Source of the DNA: Peribacillus simplex
GTDB taxonomy: Bacteria > Bacillota > Bacilli > Bacillales > DSM-1321
Assembly: GCF_030123325.1 (NCBI RefSeq)
Contig: NZ_CP126106.1
Location: forward strand, 5,339,001 to 5,403,000
Direction: 5' to 3'
DNA: 64,000 nucleotides
Shown here: positions 55,712 to 63,850 of the stretch, in pieces
Layout: each line of letters opens with the position of its first letter
How positions within the stretch are numbered: the stretch's first letter is position 1
Position numbers and translations under genes: made by a program
The notes under the pieces: model-generated
Databases searched by the model: none
Seen by the model: the letters and a program-made list of their open reading frames with translations, nothing else
Told to the model about the DNA's origin: nothing

Positions 55712-55941
55712 TAAGGGTACTTCAGTTATAATTTAATACATTTTATTAAGTAAGCATCACTTTATTCACATTTTAACTATTTCGATTAGTCGAAAAATAC
55801 TATTATTTTTTATAAGTGATAATAAATTTCAAAACTGAATATACATAAAAACGGCTTAAAATACACGTTTATTCTTATTCTCCCGCTATGACAAAATCGT
55901 TAACATTTTATATTTACCTTGTTATTATTTTTAATTTTTTC

Positions 55942-55974
55942 AAAACAAATATTTATAGATGAATATTTTGTTTA
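55942..55974. promoter_or_regulatory. Palindrome in the lsrA-lsrR intergenic region, candidate LsrR operator
   Basis: Inverted repeat AAACAAATATT ... AATATTTTGTTT with an 8-bp spacer, 30-60 bp before lsrR. SorC-family regulators bind such sites; phospho-AI-2 would release LsrR. The remainder of the 370-bp gap is AT-rich and must contain both promoters. Confidence 0.5.
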
Positions 55975-56005
55975 AATCCAAATAATGATAAAAGAGTGAT
56001 GAAAA

Positions 56006-56923
56006 ATGACATATGAAAATGACTTAATCGTAAAAATTGCTTGGCAGTATTATATTGAAGGATTGACTCAAAATGAAATCTCTAAATCTCTAAACCTATC
56101 TAGAATGAAGGTGATTAAATACCTCGAAAAAGCCAAAACAAACAATATTATACAATTCAAAATTAACTTAGAAGAATTGGATAATCTGACGATCCAAAAT
56201 AAGATTAAAGAAAAATACAATTTGAAGGATATTTATATTGTCCCAACCTCCCATGACAATACAGTTGACAGTCTTACAATTGCTGCTGCTCAATACATTG
56301 AAGATCGAATTACAAACGACACAATGATAAGTATAGGTTACGGAGAAGCAGTATCGAAAACCTTGGGACACTTACAAATATCTGCTAAATATAAAATTAC
56401 TTTTGTATCTTTGTCTGGCGGCGTAAAGTTCTACATGCCCACAGCAATAGATACAAGTTCCGATTACTATACGAATCCAAATTATAATCACTACATTGTT
56501 CCTACTCCCCTACTCGTATCTTCAAAAGATATTGCAGATCATTTGCTAGAGGAACAACCGGTAAAAAAAATATTAGAAATGATTCCTTATTCGAATATTA
56601 CTTTAATAGGAATTGGTGCTCTTAATGATCATGCGACTTTAGTTAAAGAAGGATACCTAAATGCGAATGATTTTGAAATTTTAAAAACAAAGGGCGCTGC
56701 TGGCGATTTACTAAGCCAGTTTTACGACATAAATGGTCATGTTTTAGATTTAGATTTTCATAAAAAGCTAATTAGTACTGAAATTAATGTATTAAAATCA
56801 CTTAATCATGTTGTAGCAGTTGCAGGAGGCCATGATAAACAGGATGCAATAAAAGGTGCACTTAAGGGGGGATACATAGATGTACTAATTACTGATGAAG
56901 TGGTAGCTCAAAGTTTGGCTTAG
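56006..56923 (+). CDS. lsrR: LsrR: SorC-family transcriptional regulator
   Basis: A 305-residue regulator with an N-terminal HTH (LTQNEISKSLNLSRMKVIKYLEKA, about 20-43) and a C-terminal phospho-sugar-binding domain (ISIGYGEAVSKTLG; GIGALND; AVAGGHDKQDAIKGALKGGYIDVLITDE). Divergent from lsrA and followed by lsrK, the classic arrangement. Expected to repress lsr until phospho-AI-2 binds. Confidence 0.9.
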   Translation: MTYENDLIVKIAWQYYIEGLTQNEISKSLNLSRMKVIKYLEKAKTNNIIQFKINLEELDNLTIQNKIKEKYNLKDIYIVPTSHDNTVDSLTIAAAQYIEDRITNDTMISIGYGEAVSKTLGHLQISAKYKITFVSLSGGVKFYMPTAIDTSSDYYTNPNYNHYIVPTPLLVSSKDIADHLLEEQPVKKILEMIPYSNITLIGIGALNDHATLVKEGYLNANDFEILKTKGAAGDLLSQFYDINGHVLDLDFHKKLISTEINVLKSLNHVVAVAGGHDKQDAIKGALKGGYIDVLITDEVVAQSLA

Positions 56924-56967
56924 GAAGAACTTAAATGATTCAGTAAATCATTGAAAGGAAGGTAATT

Positions 56968-58533
56968 ATGGAAAAATACCTAATGGCTATAGATGCTGGA
57001 ACCGGCAGTGTTAGAGTAATCTTATTTAATACATTAGGCCAGGAATTGTGTGTCGCTCAATCTGAATGGACGCATAAAGAGGATAAGAGATATCCAGGAT
57101 CAATGGATTTTGATATTAATCAAAATATCAACATCATTACTGAACTAATAAAGGAAACCATTACAAAAAGCAAAGTAGCTCCAAAAGATATTATCTCTAT
57201 ATCAACCACAAGTATGAGAGAAGCGATTGTCCTATATGACGAAGAAGGAAAAGAATTATGGGCTTGTGCAAACGTAGATTCGCGGTCAAATGATGAAGTT
57301 TATAATCTTTATAGCATAAGCGATTCAATAGAATTTGATCTTTATAAGGTATCAGGTCAAACATTTTCCTTAGGAGCTATTCCAAGGATCCTTTGGATAA
57401 AAAATAATCTGCCTGAGACTTATAACAAAATGAAGTATGTCACCATGCTCAATGACTGGATTACCTATCGTTTATCAGATGTCATTTCAGTAGAACCTTC
57501 AAACGGCTGTACAACCGGGCTATTTGATATTAAAGAAAGAGTTTGGGACTCTGAATTAGCTAACAAAGTAAATCTAAGGGAGGACATTTTTCCAATTGTT
57601 CATGAAAGTGGAACAGTTATTGGAAATGTCACCAAAAAAATGGCAGCGCTTACAGGTTTAAGTCCAGAAACTTTAGTTGTTGCGGGTGGTGGGGATGCCC
57701 AGTTAGGATGCATTGGTGTTGGAGTTGTCAACGAAGGAGATGCAGCCGTTTTTGGGGGGAGTTTTTGGCAATACGAATATACCACGAATCATGTTGAAAT
57801 CGATGACGAATGTAGAGTAAGAATTAATTGCCATGCTGTACAAAATACTTGGCAGTATGAAGCAATTGCATTCTTCCCCGGTTTAGTAATGAGATGGTTT
57901 AGAGATTGTTTCTGTGAGCTTGAAAGGTATCTTCAAAATGAAACAGGAGAAAGTATCTATTCACAAATGGAAAAGCGAGCACGTAACATACCAGCTGGCA
58001 GCTACGGTATGCTATGTACATTTTCCAATATAATGAACTATAAGGCTTGGAAACATGCAGCCCCAAGCTTTATCAATTACAAACTGGACTCAGATAAATC
58101 TAATAAGGCAAGCTTTTACAGATCCATTATGGAAAATGCCGCCTTTGTAACAAAAGGAAATATTGAATTGGTTAATGAAATAACAAATACATCTCCTGAG
58201 TCCATTATTTTTGCTGGTGGTGCATCAAAAAGCGATTTATGGTGTCAAATTGTTTCCGATGTACTTAACAAACCATTAAGAGTCCCCGTAGTTAGAGAAT
58301 CAACTGCTCTTGGTGCTGCTATTTGTGCCGGAGTAGGTGCAAAAGTTTATAACGATTTCAATGAAGCCATTTCAAAAGTAATTAAATTCGAAAAAACGTA
58401 TTATCCAAATCAAGAGAATAACGTAGTATATGAAGATTTATATAAAAAGTGGAAAGATATTTACAAAAAACAACTAGAATTAGCAGACAACGATTTAACA
58501 GAACATATGTGGATAGCACCTGGATTAAAATAA
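56968..58533 (+). CDS. lsrK: LsrK: autoinducer-2 kinase
   Basis: A 521-residue FGGY-family kinase, very close to LsrK. It phosphorylates imported DPD/AI-2 at C5. Motifs: AIDAGTGSVRVILFN (phosphate 1), SMREAIVLYDEEGKELWACANVDSR, GGGDAQLGCIGVG and FAGGASKSDLWCQI. GAAAGGAAGG precedes the ATG, 44 bp after lsrR. Its stop codon lies inside an 8-bp target duplication made by the MITE that follows. Confidence 0.93.
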   Translation: MEKYLMAIDAGTGSVRVILFNTLGQELCVAQSEWTHKEDKRYPGSMDFDINQNINIITELIKETITKSKVAPKDIISISTTSMREAIVLYDEEGKELWACANVDSRSNDEVYNLYSISDSIEFDLYKVSGQTFSLGAIPRILWIKNNLPETYNKMKYVTMLNDWITYRLSDVISVEPSNGCTTGLFDIKERVWDSELANKVNLREDIFPIVHESGTVIGNVTKKMAALTGLSPETLVVAGGGDAQLGCIGVGVVNEGDAAVFGGSFWQYEYTTNHVEIDDECRVRINCHAVQNTWQYEAIAFFPGLVMRWFRDCFCELERYLQNETGESIYSQMEKRARNIPAGSYGMLCTFSNIMNYKAWKHAAPSFINYKLDSDKSNKASFYRSIMENAAFVTKGNIELVNEITNTSPESIIFAGGASKSDLWCQIVSDVLNKPLRVPVVRESTALGAAICAGVGAKVYNDFNEAISKVIKFEKTYYPNQENNVVYEDLYKKWKDIYKKQLELADNDLTEHMWIAPGLK

Positions 58534-58534
58534 A

Positions 58535-58764
58535 GGCTGTTTCGCATACTTTGTTGCTTTTAAATGATATTTACACGATGATTAAGGGTTAATTTCCGTT
58601 GCTGGTACTCGCTTTCCGCGGGCGGTCTCAGGAGCCTCCTCAGTGCCTTGCACTTGAGGTTCTCCCTCAACACGCTTCTTCCGCAGGAGTCTCGCATATT
58701 CGTTACAATCAACATCAGCTCGAATTTGTTACTTGCAAAAACAACAAACGCTACGAAAAGAGCC
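58535..58764. mobile_element. 230-bp MITE with inverted ends and perfect 8-bp target duplication
   Basis: The left end reads GGCTGTTTCGCATACTTTGT; the right end, on the other strand, reads GGCTCTTTTCGTAGCGTTTG. Over about 28 bp they match imperfectly. The 8-mer AAAATAAA occurs immediately left (58527-58534) and right (58765-58772). The element has no coding capacity and carries the GC-rich hairpin core at 58607-58694. GGCTCTTTT-type ends with 8-bp duplications recall ISL3-family elements, but the mobilising transposase is not in the window. It inserted at the lsrK stop and restored it. Confidence 0.88.
58607..58694. repeat. GC-rich structured repeat core, copy 2
   Basis: Same outer arms as copy 1 at 18923-19012: ACTCGCTTTCCGCGGGCGG and CCGCAGGAGTCTCG, with GGAGCCTCCTC near the centre. 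The central hairpin is AGTGC-aag-GCACT (minus strand) where copy 1 has GGCGC-gaa-GCGTC: several paired changes that preserve the stem. Confidence 0.82.
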
Positions 58765-58790
58765 AAAATAAATGATATGGAGTGATTATA

Positions 58791-59144
58791 ATGACAATTG
58801 TTAACGAGAATGAAAGAGAATATAGATTTGGAGATAGCGGTCCAAAATATCTTTTAAAAGGACCAAGAATGAATTTTGGAATTGTTGTTTTAAAGCCCGG
58901 ACAAGATTTCCCTGCCCATTATCATAATATCATGGAAGAAAACTTCTTTATCCTCGAAGGAGAATTAGTAATACATATTGATAATGAAGTTTTCACATGT
59001 AAAAAGGGAGATTTTATCCATGTTGAACCAAAAAAAGTTCATTATTTAATAAATAAAGGGAATACAGACTTTAAAGCTGCCTTTATGCTTTCTCCTTACC
59101 AAGAAAAAGATAAAGTTGAAGTAGATTATAAACTAACTGTTTGA
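58791..59144 (+). CDS. Small cupin-domain protein, lsrK-operon gene
   Basis: A 117-residue single cupin. Motif 1 is PAHYHNIMEENFFILEGE (about 42-59), with two His and a Glu as metal ligands; motif 2 is GDFIHVEPKKVHYLINKG with the last His. ATG 58791 follows GGAG. Subtracting the MITE and one target copy leaves only 19 bp between the lsrK stop and this start, so it was the third gene of lsrR-lsrK-cupin. It could be an isomerase or sensor acting on phospho-AI-2; this is inference. The MITE may now provide or block its transcription. Confidence 0.88.
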   Translation: MTIVNENEREYRFGDSGPKYLLKGPRMNFGIVVLKPGQDFPAHYHNIMEENFFILEGELVIHIDNEVFTCKKGDFIHVEPKKVHYLINKGNTDFKAAFMLSPYQEKDKVEVDYKLTV

Positions 59145-59329
59145 TTTTTGAAGTGGTCAAATTTGCGGGGAAAATGATTTTTTCGAAGTCCATCATCACT
59201 ACTTATGTATAAATGAATTAGGTTATAAAGAATAACTGACACTTAAGTGATTGCTCGTTTCAAAGAACGTGGCGAAAGATTAATTTCCTCTTATTTTCAA
59301 ATGTCTAAACTAACACAAATATGATTTAT

Positions 59330-59553
59330 CTATTTTTTCCACAATTTTAAGATATTCTGTCGGGTTTCTTTTAAATTGGTTGATTCCCCACAATACATCC
59401 TTCGGCAGAGCTGGACCTTTTTACTTCCGCTGTAAAAGGATGTATAGGCTTCAGACCAACCGACTGCACTTCCTACACGGTAAGTATAGGATGTATTTGG
59501 GGTTAATCCTTCCATGATGGCTTTATGAATTCTCATTTCACCTGCCCCAAGAG
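59330..59553 (-). pseudogene. Fragment of a purple acid phosphatase-like metallophosphoesterase
   Basis: The minus-strand frame LGAGEMRIHKAIMEGLTPNT then SYTYRVGSAVGWSEAY is the N-terminal fibronectin/PAP-type domain of a phosphoesterase. The rest is missing; a different frame at 59310-59440 (GPALPKDVLWGINQFKRNPT and on) may be a second gene remnant I cannot name. Its left partner is the truncated SMR gene, so a deletion joined the two. Confidence 0.6.
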
Positions 59554-59758
59554 GCCCCTATTCCGGTCCAAATTGCATACGCTGTTCCCATAGGCAAGGC
59601 AAGGTTTTTATCGCCGATGATAAAAAATAAAAACTAATGACCATACCGGCAATCGTTATGATAGAAGGCACTAATTTCGTAAAACCCTCAGTATACTTTA
59701 AACTTGTCGCCCATACCACTTCAAATAATCCTGCAATCACCAATTGAATCCAAGCCAT
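59538..59758 (-). pseudogene. Truncated SMR-family (guanidinium exporter type) gene
   Basis: ATG 59758 behind GGAGGG starts MAWIQLVIAGLFEVVWATSL, the SMR family with the essential Glu in helix 1. The frame goes wrong after SSAIKTLP because TTGCC is duplicated in tandem (ACC TTGCC TTGCC TATGGG). Removing one copy restores MGTAYAIWTGIGA, after which homology stops at the junction with the phosphoesterase fragment. About the last 45 residues of a normal 105-residue SMR protein, and any second SMR subunit, are missing. It follows a guanidine-I riboswitch, so it was a guanidinium exporter. Confidence 0.85.
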
Positions 59759-59779
59759 CTTTTTTCCCTCCAATTACAG

Positions 59780-59900
59780 AAAAAGCCCGAAAGGTCATAA
59801 ATCATAACCTCCCGGGCTTTTTTCCCTCCGTGTACGCAGATTCCTGCGCGTTTCTCTTGGACCATTCCGGTGAAATTCAACCGAGGAACCCTAGAAACTC
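59780..59900 (-). ncRNA. Guanidine-I (ykkC) riboswitch
   Basis: Minus-strand TTTCTAGGGTTCC, ACCGGAATGGTCC, AAGAGAAACGCGC, TACACGGAGGG and AAAAGCCCGGGAGG are the conserved ykkC/guanidine-I segments in order. A terminator AAAGCCCGGGAGG.../CCTTTCGGGCTTTTT overlaps the 3' end (59780-59822). It looks intact, though the SMR gene it controls is broken. Confidence 0.93.
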
Positions 59901-59945
59901 ATTATTTCCATACTATATCATGTACATTTCAAATCGGTCAAACAC

Positions 59946-60275
59946 TTATGCATCGCTTCTGTTCCTATGCTTCCACTTGTCACCTTTTATTGAGAACCAA
60001 ATATTTTTAAAGGGTTCAGGTATTTCTTTAGCCGCATCAACCGTATATTGTACGGCCTCTTTTTTATATTGAACATCTTCACTGATTTCTTGCTGGGTCA
60101 TGGCGAGTTGGTCCGTCTCCGATTTAATCTGGTCCGTTTTGGCCTGGATGCGTGTAACGGTTTCAGTCACATTATCAATTGTCGGTTTGGAATCCTTAAA
60201 TGTTTTAAAAGCAAAAAACGCTAAATAGATAATCGATCCGATAAAGAGGGCAAGACTAATATATACAATGATCAC
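59946..60275 (-). CDS. DUF948-family membrane-anchored protein
   Basis: A 109-residue protein with an N-terminal helix (IIVYISLALFIGSIIYLAFFAF) and a long coiled coil (TIDNVTETVTRIQAKTDQIKSETD and on). This is the DUF948 pattern of B. subtilis YtxG-like stress proteins. GTG start at 60275 behind AAAGGAGG. Function unknown. Confidence 0.78.
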   Translation of the reverse strand: MIIVYISLALFIGSIIYLAFFAFKTFKDSKPTIDNVTETVTRIQAKTDQIKSETDQLAMTQQEISEDVQYKKEAVQYTVDAAKEIPEPFKNIWFSIKGDKWKHRNRSDA

Positions 60276-60393
60276 CTAGATTCCTCCTTTTATTTTACCT
60301 TTACTATACCCGTAATAAATGGGCAGAAAACGAATCCACATGTATTTTCTTTTATGCCTGGTCATATTATTGATAGAAAAAGGAGGAATGAAA

Positions 60394-60573
60394 ATGAATC
60401 AAATGCCTCTGCTTAAAGCCTGTTTTAAAGCTGGAATACACTTCATCAGACATATGACCATACAGCAGGCTGCCACTATTGCAGGAATCATTTTTTTAAT
60501 CATTCATCCAGAAGTTTTCAGCCCCCTTTGGCTTACATTGGCAACCTCCGTCTTGATTCTGCTCCTGCTTTGA
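60394..60573 (+). CDS. Small membrane protein of unknown function
   Basis: A 59-residue protein (MNQMPLLKACFKAGIHFIRH start) with two hydrophobic segments, the last reaching the C-terminus (LWLTLATSVLILLLL). I chose ATG 60394 because AAAAAGGAGG lies seven bases before it. I do not recognise a family. It is divergent from the DUF948 gene. Confidence 0.6.
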   Translation: MNQMPLLKACFKAGIHFIRHMTIQQAATIAGIIFLIIHPEVFSPLWLTLATSVLILLLL

Positions 60574-61050
60574 AGATTATTAGTGACCTCCCGAACACTG
60601 GTTGAGTCACCGATTTCTTCACTAACATCCCCATCCAGATCAGGAGAACACCGAGGATATGCAACATCCCTCTCTTGACCTTAGAAGAGTGTTCCTGACG
60701 GATTTAATTGCCATGGAGACTCGAACATTAATAGGTCTGCTTCCATGCATACTATCTTATGGAAGTACATACGGTGGAAAACACTATTTCCATTAACACC
60801 TTATATCCACTCTTCTTAAATTATGGGGATATCTGTTTAAGACAGCATTGAATTAAAAATGTGCACACTTGGACTTCAAACCCTTCATAAGGATGAACTA
60901 TAAAGTTTAATCAATCGATTGATTAAAAAGGAATTTGACTTGTACCCCCTTGTGACAGCAGAACTTCCCTCCCCTTCATATATTGATCACACTGCAATTA
61001 CCATTCTATCAAACGAATAACTATTAGAAAATTTTAAAAAATGTGTATAA
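60574..61050. other. Long intergenic region without a recognised gene
   Basis: About 480 bp with no convincing frame. It contains one striking palindrome (60906-60927) and a TATAAT hexamer near 61046 that may serve the RraA-family gene. Confidence 0.5.
60906..60927. promoter_or_regulatory. Perfect 22-bp palindrome, candidate TetR-type operator
   Basis: Two arms TTTAATCAATC and GATTGATTAAA, exact complements with no spacer. Such AT-rich palindromes are typical TetR/AcrR-family operators. No TetR gene is in the window; the nearest downstream gene is the RraA-family gene at 61091, about 165 bp away. Confidence 0.5.
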
Positions 61051-61090
61051 TTAGACTATATTCATTAACTCTTAAGGAGGAATCATAGTC

Positions 61091-61711
61091 ATGGATACTC
61101 TCATTCAACAGTTCAGGAATTTGCCCACCACGGCGATTTCCGATGCAATGGAAGGGTTGAGCAATCTGGAATCAGCGATTAAACCCTTAAAGGAAGAATA
61201 TCATATGGCCGGACGAGCATTTACTGTACAGATGCCCGTTGGTGATAATTCAGCCGTGTTAAAAGCAATCGGCCAAGCAAGTCCTGGTGATATTATAGTC
61301 GTTGACAGCAAAGGTGATACATACCGGGCAATAGCAGGAGATTTTGTTGTCGGCATGATGCAGACCATGGAAATTGGCGGCCTCGTAGTAGATGGAGTCA
61401 TTCGCGACCTTGAAGCCATTAAAGGGATGACTTTCCCTGTTTTCAGCAAAGGGACGACGGTTGCCTCAAGCGGCAAGGCCGGTGTAGGCGAAACCAATAT
61501 CCCCATTTCCTGTGGGGGTGTCACTGTATTTCCAGGGGACATTATCATAGGGGACATAGATGGGGTCGTGGTCGTGCCACAAGCCATGGGTGAAGAAATC
61601 CTTACCAAAGCAAAGGATAAAATCTTGAAAGATGAACAGCGTGCTGAAAAATATGCAGGGAAGCCTGATGAAATAAGAAAGTATATTGCCATGATGACCA
61701 ATAAAGCATGA
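61091..61711 (+). CDS. RraA-family protein (4-hydroxy-4-methyl-2-oxoglutarate aldolase-like)
   Basis: A 206-residue protein of the RraA/HMG aldolase fold. Motifs: TTAISDAMEG near the start, VVDSKGDTYRAIAGDFVVGMMQ, VVDGVIRDLEAI (substrate Arg-Asp) and FPGDIIIGDIDGVVVVP. Related enzymes cleave 4-hydroxy-4-methyl-2-oxoglutarate or decarboxylate oxaloacetate; others bind RNase E, which Bacilli lack, so an aldolase or lyase role is likelier. AAGGAGG precedes ATG. Confidence 0.85.
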   Translation: MDTLIQQFRNLPTTAISDAMEGLSNLESAIKPLKEEYHMAGRAFTVQMPVGDNSAVLKAIGQASPGDIIVVDSKGDTYRAIAGDFVVGMMQTMEIGGLVVDGVIRDLEAIKGMTFPVFSKGTTVASSGKAGVGETNIPISCGGVTVFPGDIIIGDIDGVVVVPQAMGEEILTKAKDKILKDEQRAEKYAGKPDEIRKYIAMMTNKA

Positions 61712-61727
61712 TCTAACGCATAAAAAA

Positions 61728-61764
61728 ACAGGCAGGAAGCGATGGCTTCCTGCCTGTTCTTTTC
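61728..61764. terminator. Bidirectional intrinsic terminator
   Basis: AACAGGCAGGAAGC / GCTTCCTGCCTGTT stem with a tiny loop, A- and T-runs outside, between convergent RraA-family and ltaS genes. Confidence 0.9.
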
Positions 61765-61771
61765 ATTAGCC

Positions 61772-63742
61772 TTATTTATCGGTCTTTTCGTCTTCCTTTG
61801 AACCTTCTTCATCATATGTGTAATCATAATCAGTAGGGTCAATCGGTTTAAAACCATTTGGAGTATAGAAACGGAGTAAGTCACCGTTCACTACTTGGTC
61901 GGATAAATTGAGCATCGTTTCAGCTCTCTTTTTATAATTGAGGATGTCATCATTTTCCTCGACCAATTCACCTGTTTTAGTATCGTAGTATTTACCTTTA
62001 ATGGAAGTGACATCCGGTGTAACAAAATCACCATTCCTGAAAGGTACCACTTCATTATGATCTTTTGACAATAAATCTGAACCGAATTGTACATAATCTT
62101 TAGATTCGATTCCTAACAGATGCAATAAAGTAGGGAGAAGGTCGATCTGTCCTCCGTATTGGTGCATTTCCCCGCCTTCAACACCCGGAACATGAATCAA
62201 TAATGGTACACGTTGCAATTGGGCATTCTCAAATGCGCCAACATCCTTGCCAAGCACTTTTGACATGGCTTCTTTATGGTTTTCGGAAATACCATAGTGA
62301 TCACCATACATAACGATTACCGAGTTATCATATAGACCGGATTCCTTCAGATAATCGAAAAACTCTTTAAGCGCCTCATCGGCATAGCGTGCAGTCTGGA
62401 AGTAATTATCTACGGAAGCATCGCCTGTCGTTTGCTTACCGATTGTTGCTTTTTCCTGGTCCATCGCATATGGGAAATGGTGAGATACCGTTATGAATTT
62501 TGTATAGAAAGGCTGTTTAAGCGTTTCTAACATTGGAATCGATTCCTTGAAGAAAGGCTTATCCATTAATCCATAACTCAGTACTTCCTCTTTATTTTCC
62601 ATATTATAATGGTTTGCATCGAAGAACTGATTAAAACCAAGAGACTTATACATTTTATCCCGGTTCCAGAAAGACTTGTAATTACCATGGAACACAGCAG
62701 ATGTGTATCCTTGTTGTCCTAAAATCGCTGGTGCTGCTTGATACGTATTTTGGGCACGGTTTGTGAATGCTGCCCCCTGTGGTAAACCGAACAGGGAATT
62801 TTCAAGCATGAATTCGGCATCCGCCGTTTTACCTTGGCCCACTTGATGGAAGAAATTATCAAAGTGCATGAAATCTGACTTATCATGTGCAAGTGAGTTC
62901 AAAAATGGAGTTACTTCCTCCCCATTCAACTTATAATCGATCAGGAAATTCTGCATCGATTCCAAATGCAGGTAGATAACATTCTTACCTTTGGCTGCAC
63001 CAAAATATTCAGGGTTCGGTTCAGCGCTTGTTGCCTTCGTATAGTTGACGACTTCTGCGATATCCGTGCTGTTTGCAGTCGCACGCTGAGCGTATGTTTT
63101 AGTATTCTGAACGGCATCATAAACCGTATAGTTGAACATGCCCAAATATTTGACGATATAGTTCCGGTCGAATGTTCTTGATAATAATTGCGGGCGATCC
63201 TTTTCAGCAAGTCCTAAATTGATTGCGAAAATGGCAAGTCCCGCTAGGTAAACCAATCCAACTGTACGGCGTTTGACTTTGAAGTCTTCCACTTTAAAGT
63301 CTTTGAATCTGTACAACACGATCAAAAGAACCGTATCAAGGAAATAAAATACATCATGGCCTTTAAATAATTCTAAAATACTCGGCCCCAAATCCCCGGC
63401 ATTTTGCACTTGCGTCAAGGTTGGCAATGTAATGAAATCGGTAAATGACCGATAGTATACAATATTGAAGAATAACCATAAGGACATCAATAGGTTCAAC
63501 CTGATGATCCATTTAAACGATTTTTTGCCTCTAGCCAATAGTGCCAAGCCAAAGAATAAAATGGCTGAACTTATCGGGTTTATGAACAGTAAGAACTGTT
63601 GCAGGCCATTTTCAATACCTAAGTTAAATTCAACTCGATATCCAATATAAGTTTTTATCGTAAACAAGACTACTGCAATAAAGAAAAAGCCTAGTATGTT
63701 ATCTGCAAATAAATGCCGGCTTTTTTTAAGAAAATTATTCAT
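61772..63742 (-). CDS. ltaS: Lipoteichoic acid synthase (LtaS family)
   Basis: A 656-residue polyglycerolphosphate synthase. Five N-terminal membrane helices (about 15-170), then an extracellular sulfatase-like domain. Metal and catalytic residues: Glu261 in YLHLESMQNF, the nucleophile Thr306 in GQGKTADAEF, and MYGDHYGIS with Asp and His. It polymerises glycerol phosphate from phosphatidylglycerol onto the LTA anchor. The C-terminus is acidic (DEEGSKEDEKTDK). B. subtilis has several paralogues; which one this matches (LtaS, YfnI, YqgS) I cannot settle. AGAGGTG precedes ATG. Confidence 0.93.
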   Translation of the reverse strand: MNNFLKKSRHLFADNILGFFFIAVVLFTIKTYIGYRVEFNLGIENGLQQFLLFINPISSAILFFGLALLARGKKSFKWIIRLNLLMSLWLFFNIVYYRSFTDFITLPTLTQVQNAGDLGPSILELFKGHDVFYFLDTVLLIVLYRFKDFKVEDFKVKRRTVGLVYLAGLAIFAINLGLAEKDRPQLLSRTFDRNYIVKYLGMFNYTVYDAVQNTKTYAQRATANSTDIAEVVNYTKATSAEPNPEYFGAAKGKNVIYLHLESMQNFLIDYKLNGEEVTPFLNSLAHDKSDFMHFDNFFHQVGQGKTADAEFMLENSLFGLPQGAAFTNRAQNTYQAAPAILGQQGYTSAVFHGNYKSFWNRDKMYKSLGFNQFFDANHYNMENKEEVLSYGLMDKPFFKESIPMLETLKQPFYTKFITVSHHFPYAMDQEKATIGKQTTGDASVDNYFQTARYADEALKEFFDYLKESGLYDNSVIVMYGDHYGISENHKEAMSKVLGKDVGAFENAQLQRVPLLIHVPGVEGGEMHQYGGQIDLLPTLLHLLGIESKDYVQFGSDLLSKDHNEVVPFRNGDFVTPDVTSIKGKYYDTKTGELVEENDDILNYKKRAETMLNLSDQVVNGDLLRFYTPNGFKPIDPTDYDYTYDEEGSKEDEKTDK

Positions 63743-63820
63743 GCTTTCACCTCTATTAATCTAGTGGTTTATTTATATAAATTTTTACAAACTTACAAAA
63801 GACGGAAAATCGGAAACCCT

Positions 63821-63850
63821 ATAATAGCATTCTTTCACTTGGATAGTCAA
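63821..63850 (-). promoter_or_regulatory. SigA-type promoter of ltaS
   Basis: Minus-strand TTGACT (63850-63845) and TATTAT (63826-63821) with 18-bp spacing, giving a leader of about 70 nt. The rest of the right edge, 63851-64000, shows nothing recognisable. Confidence 0.7.
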
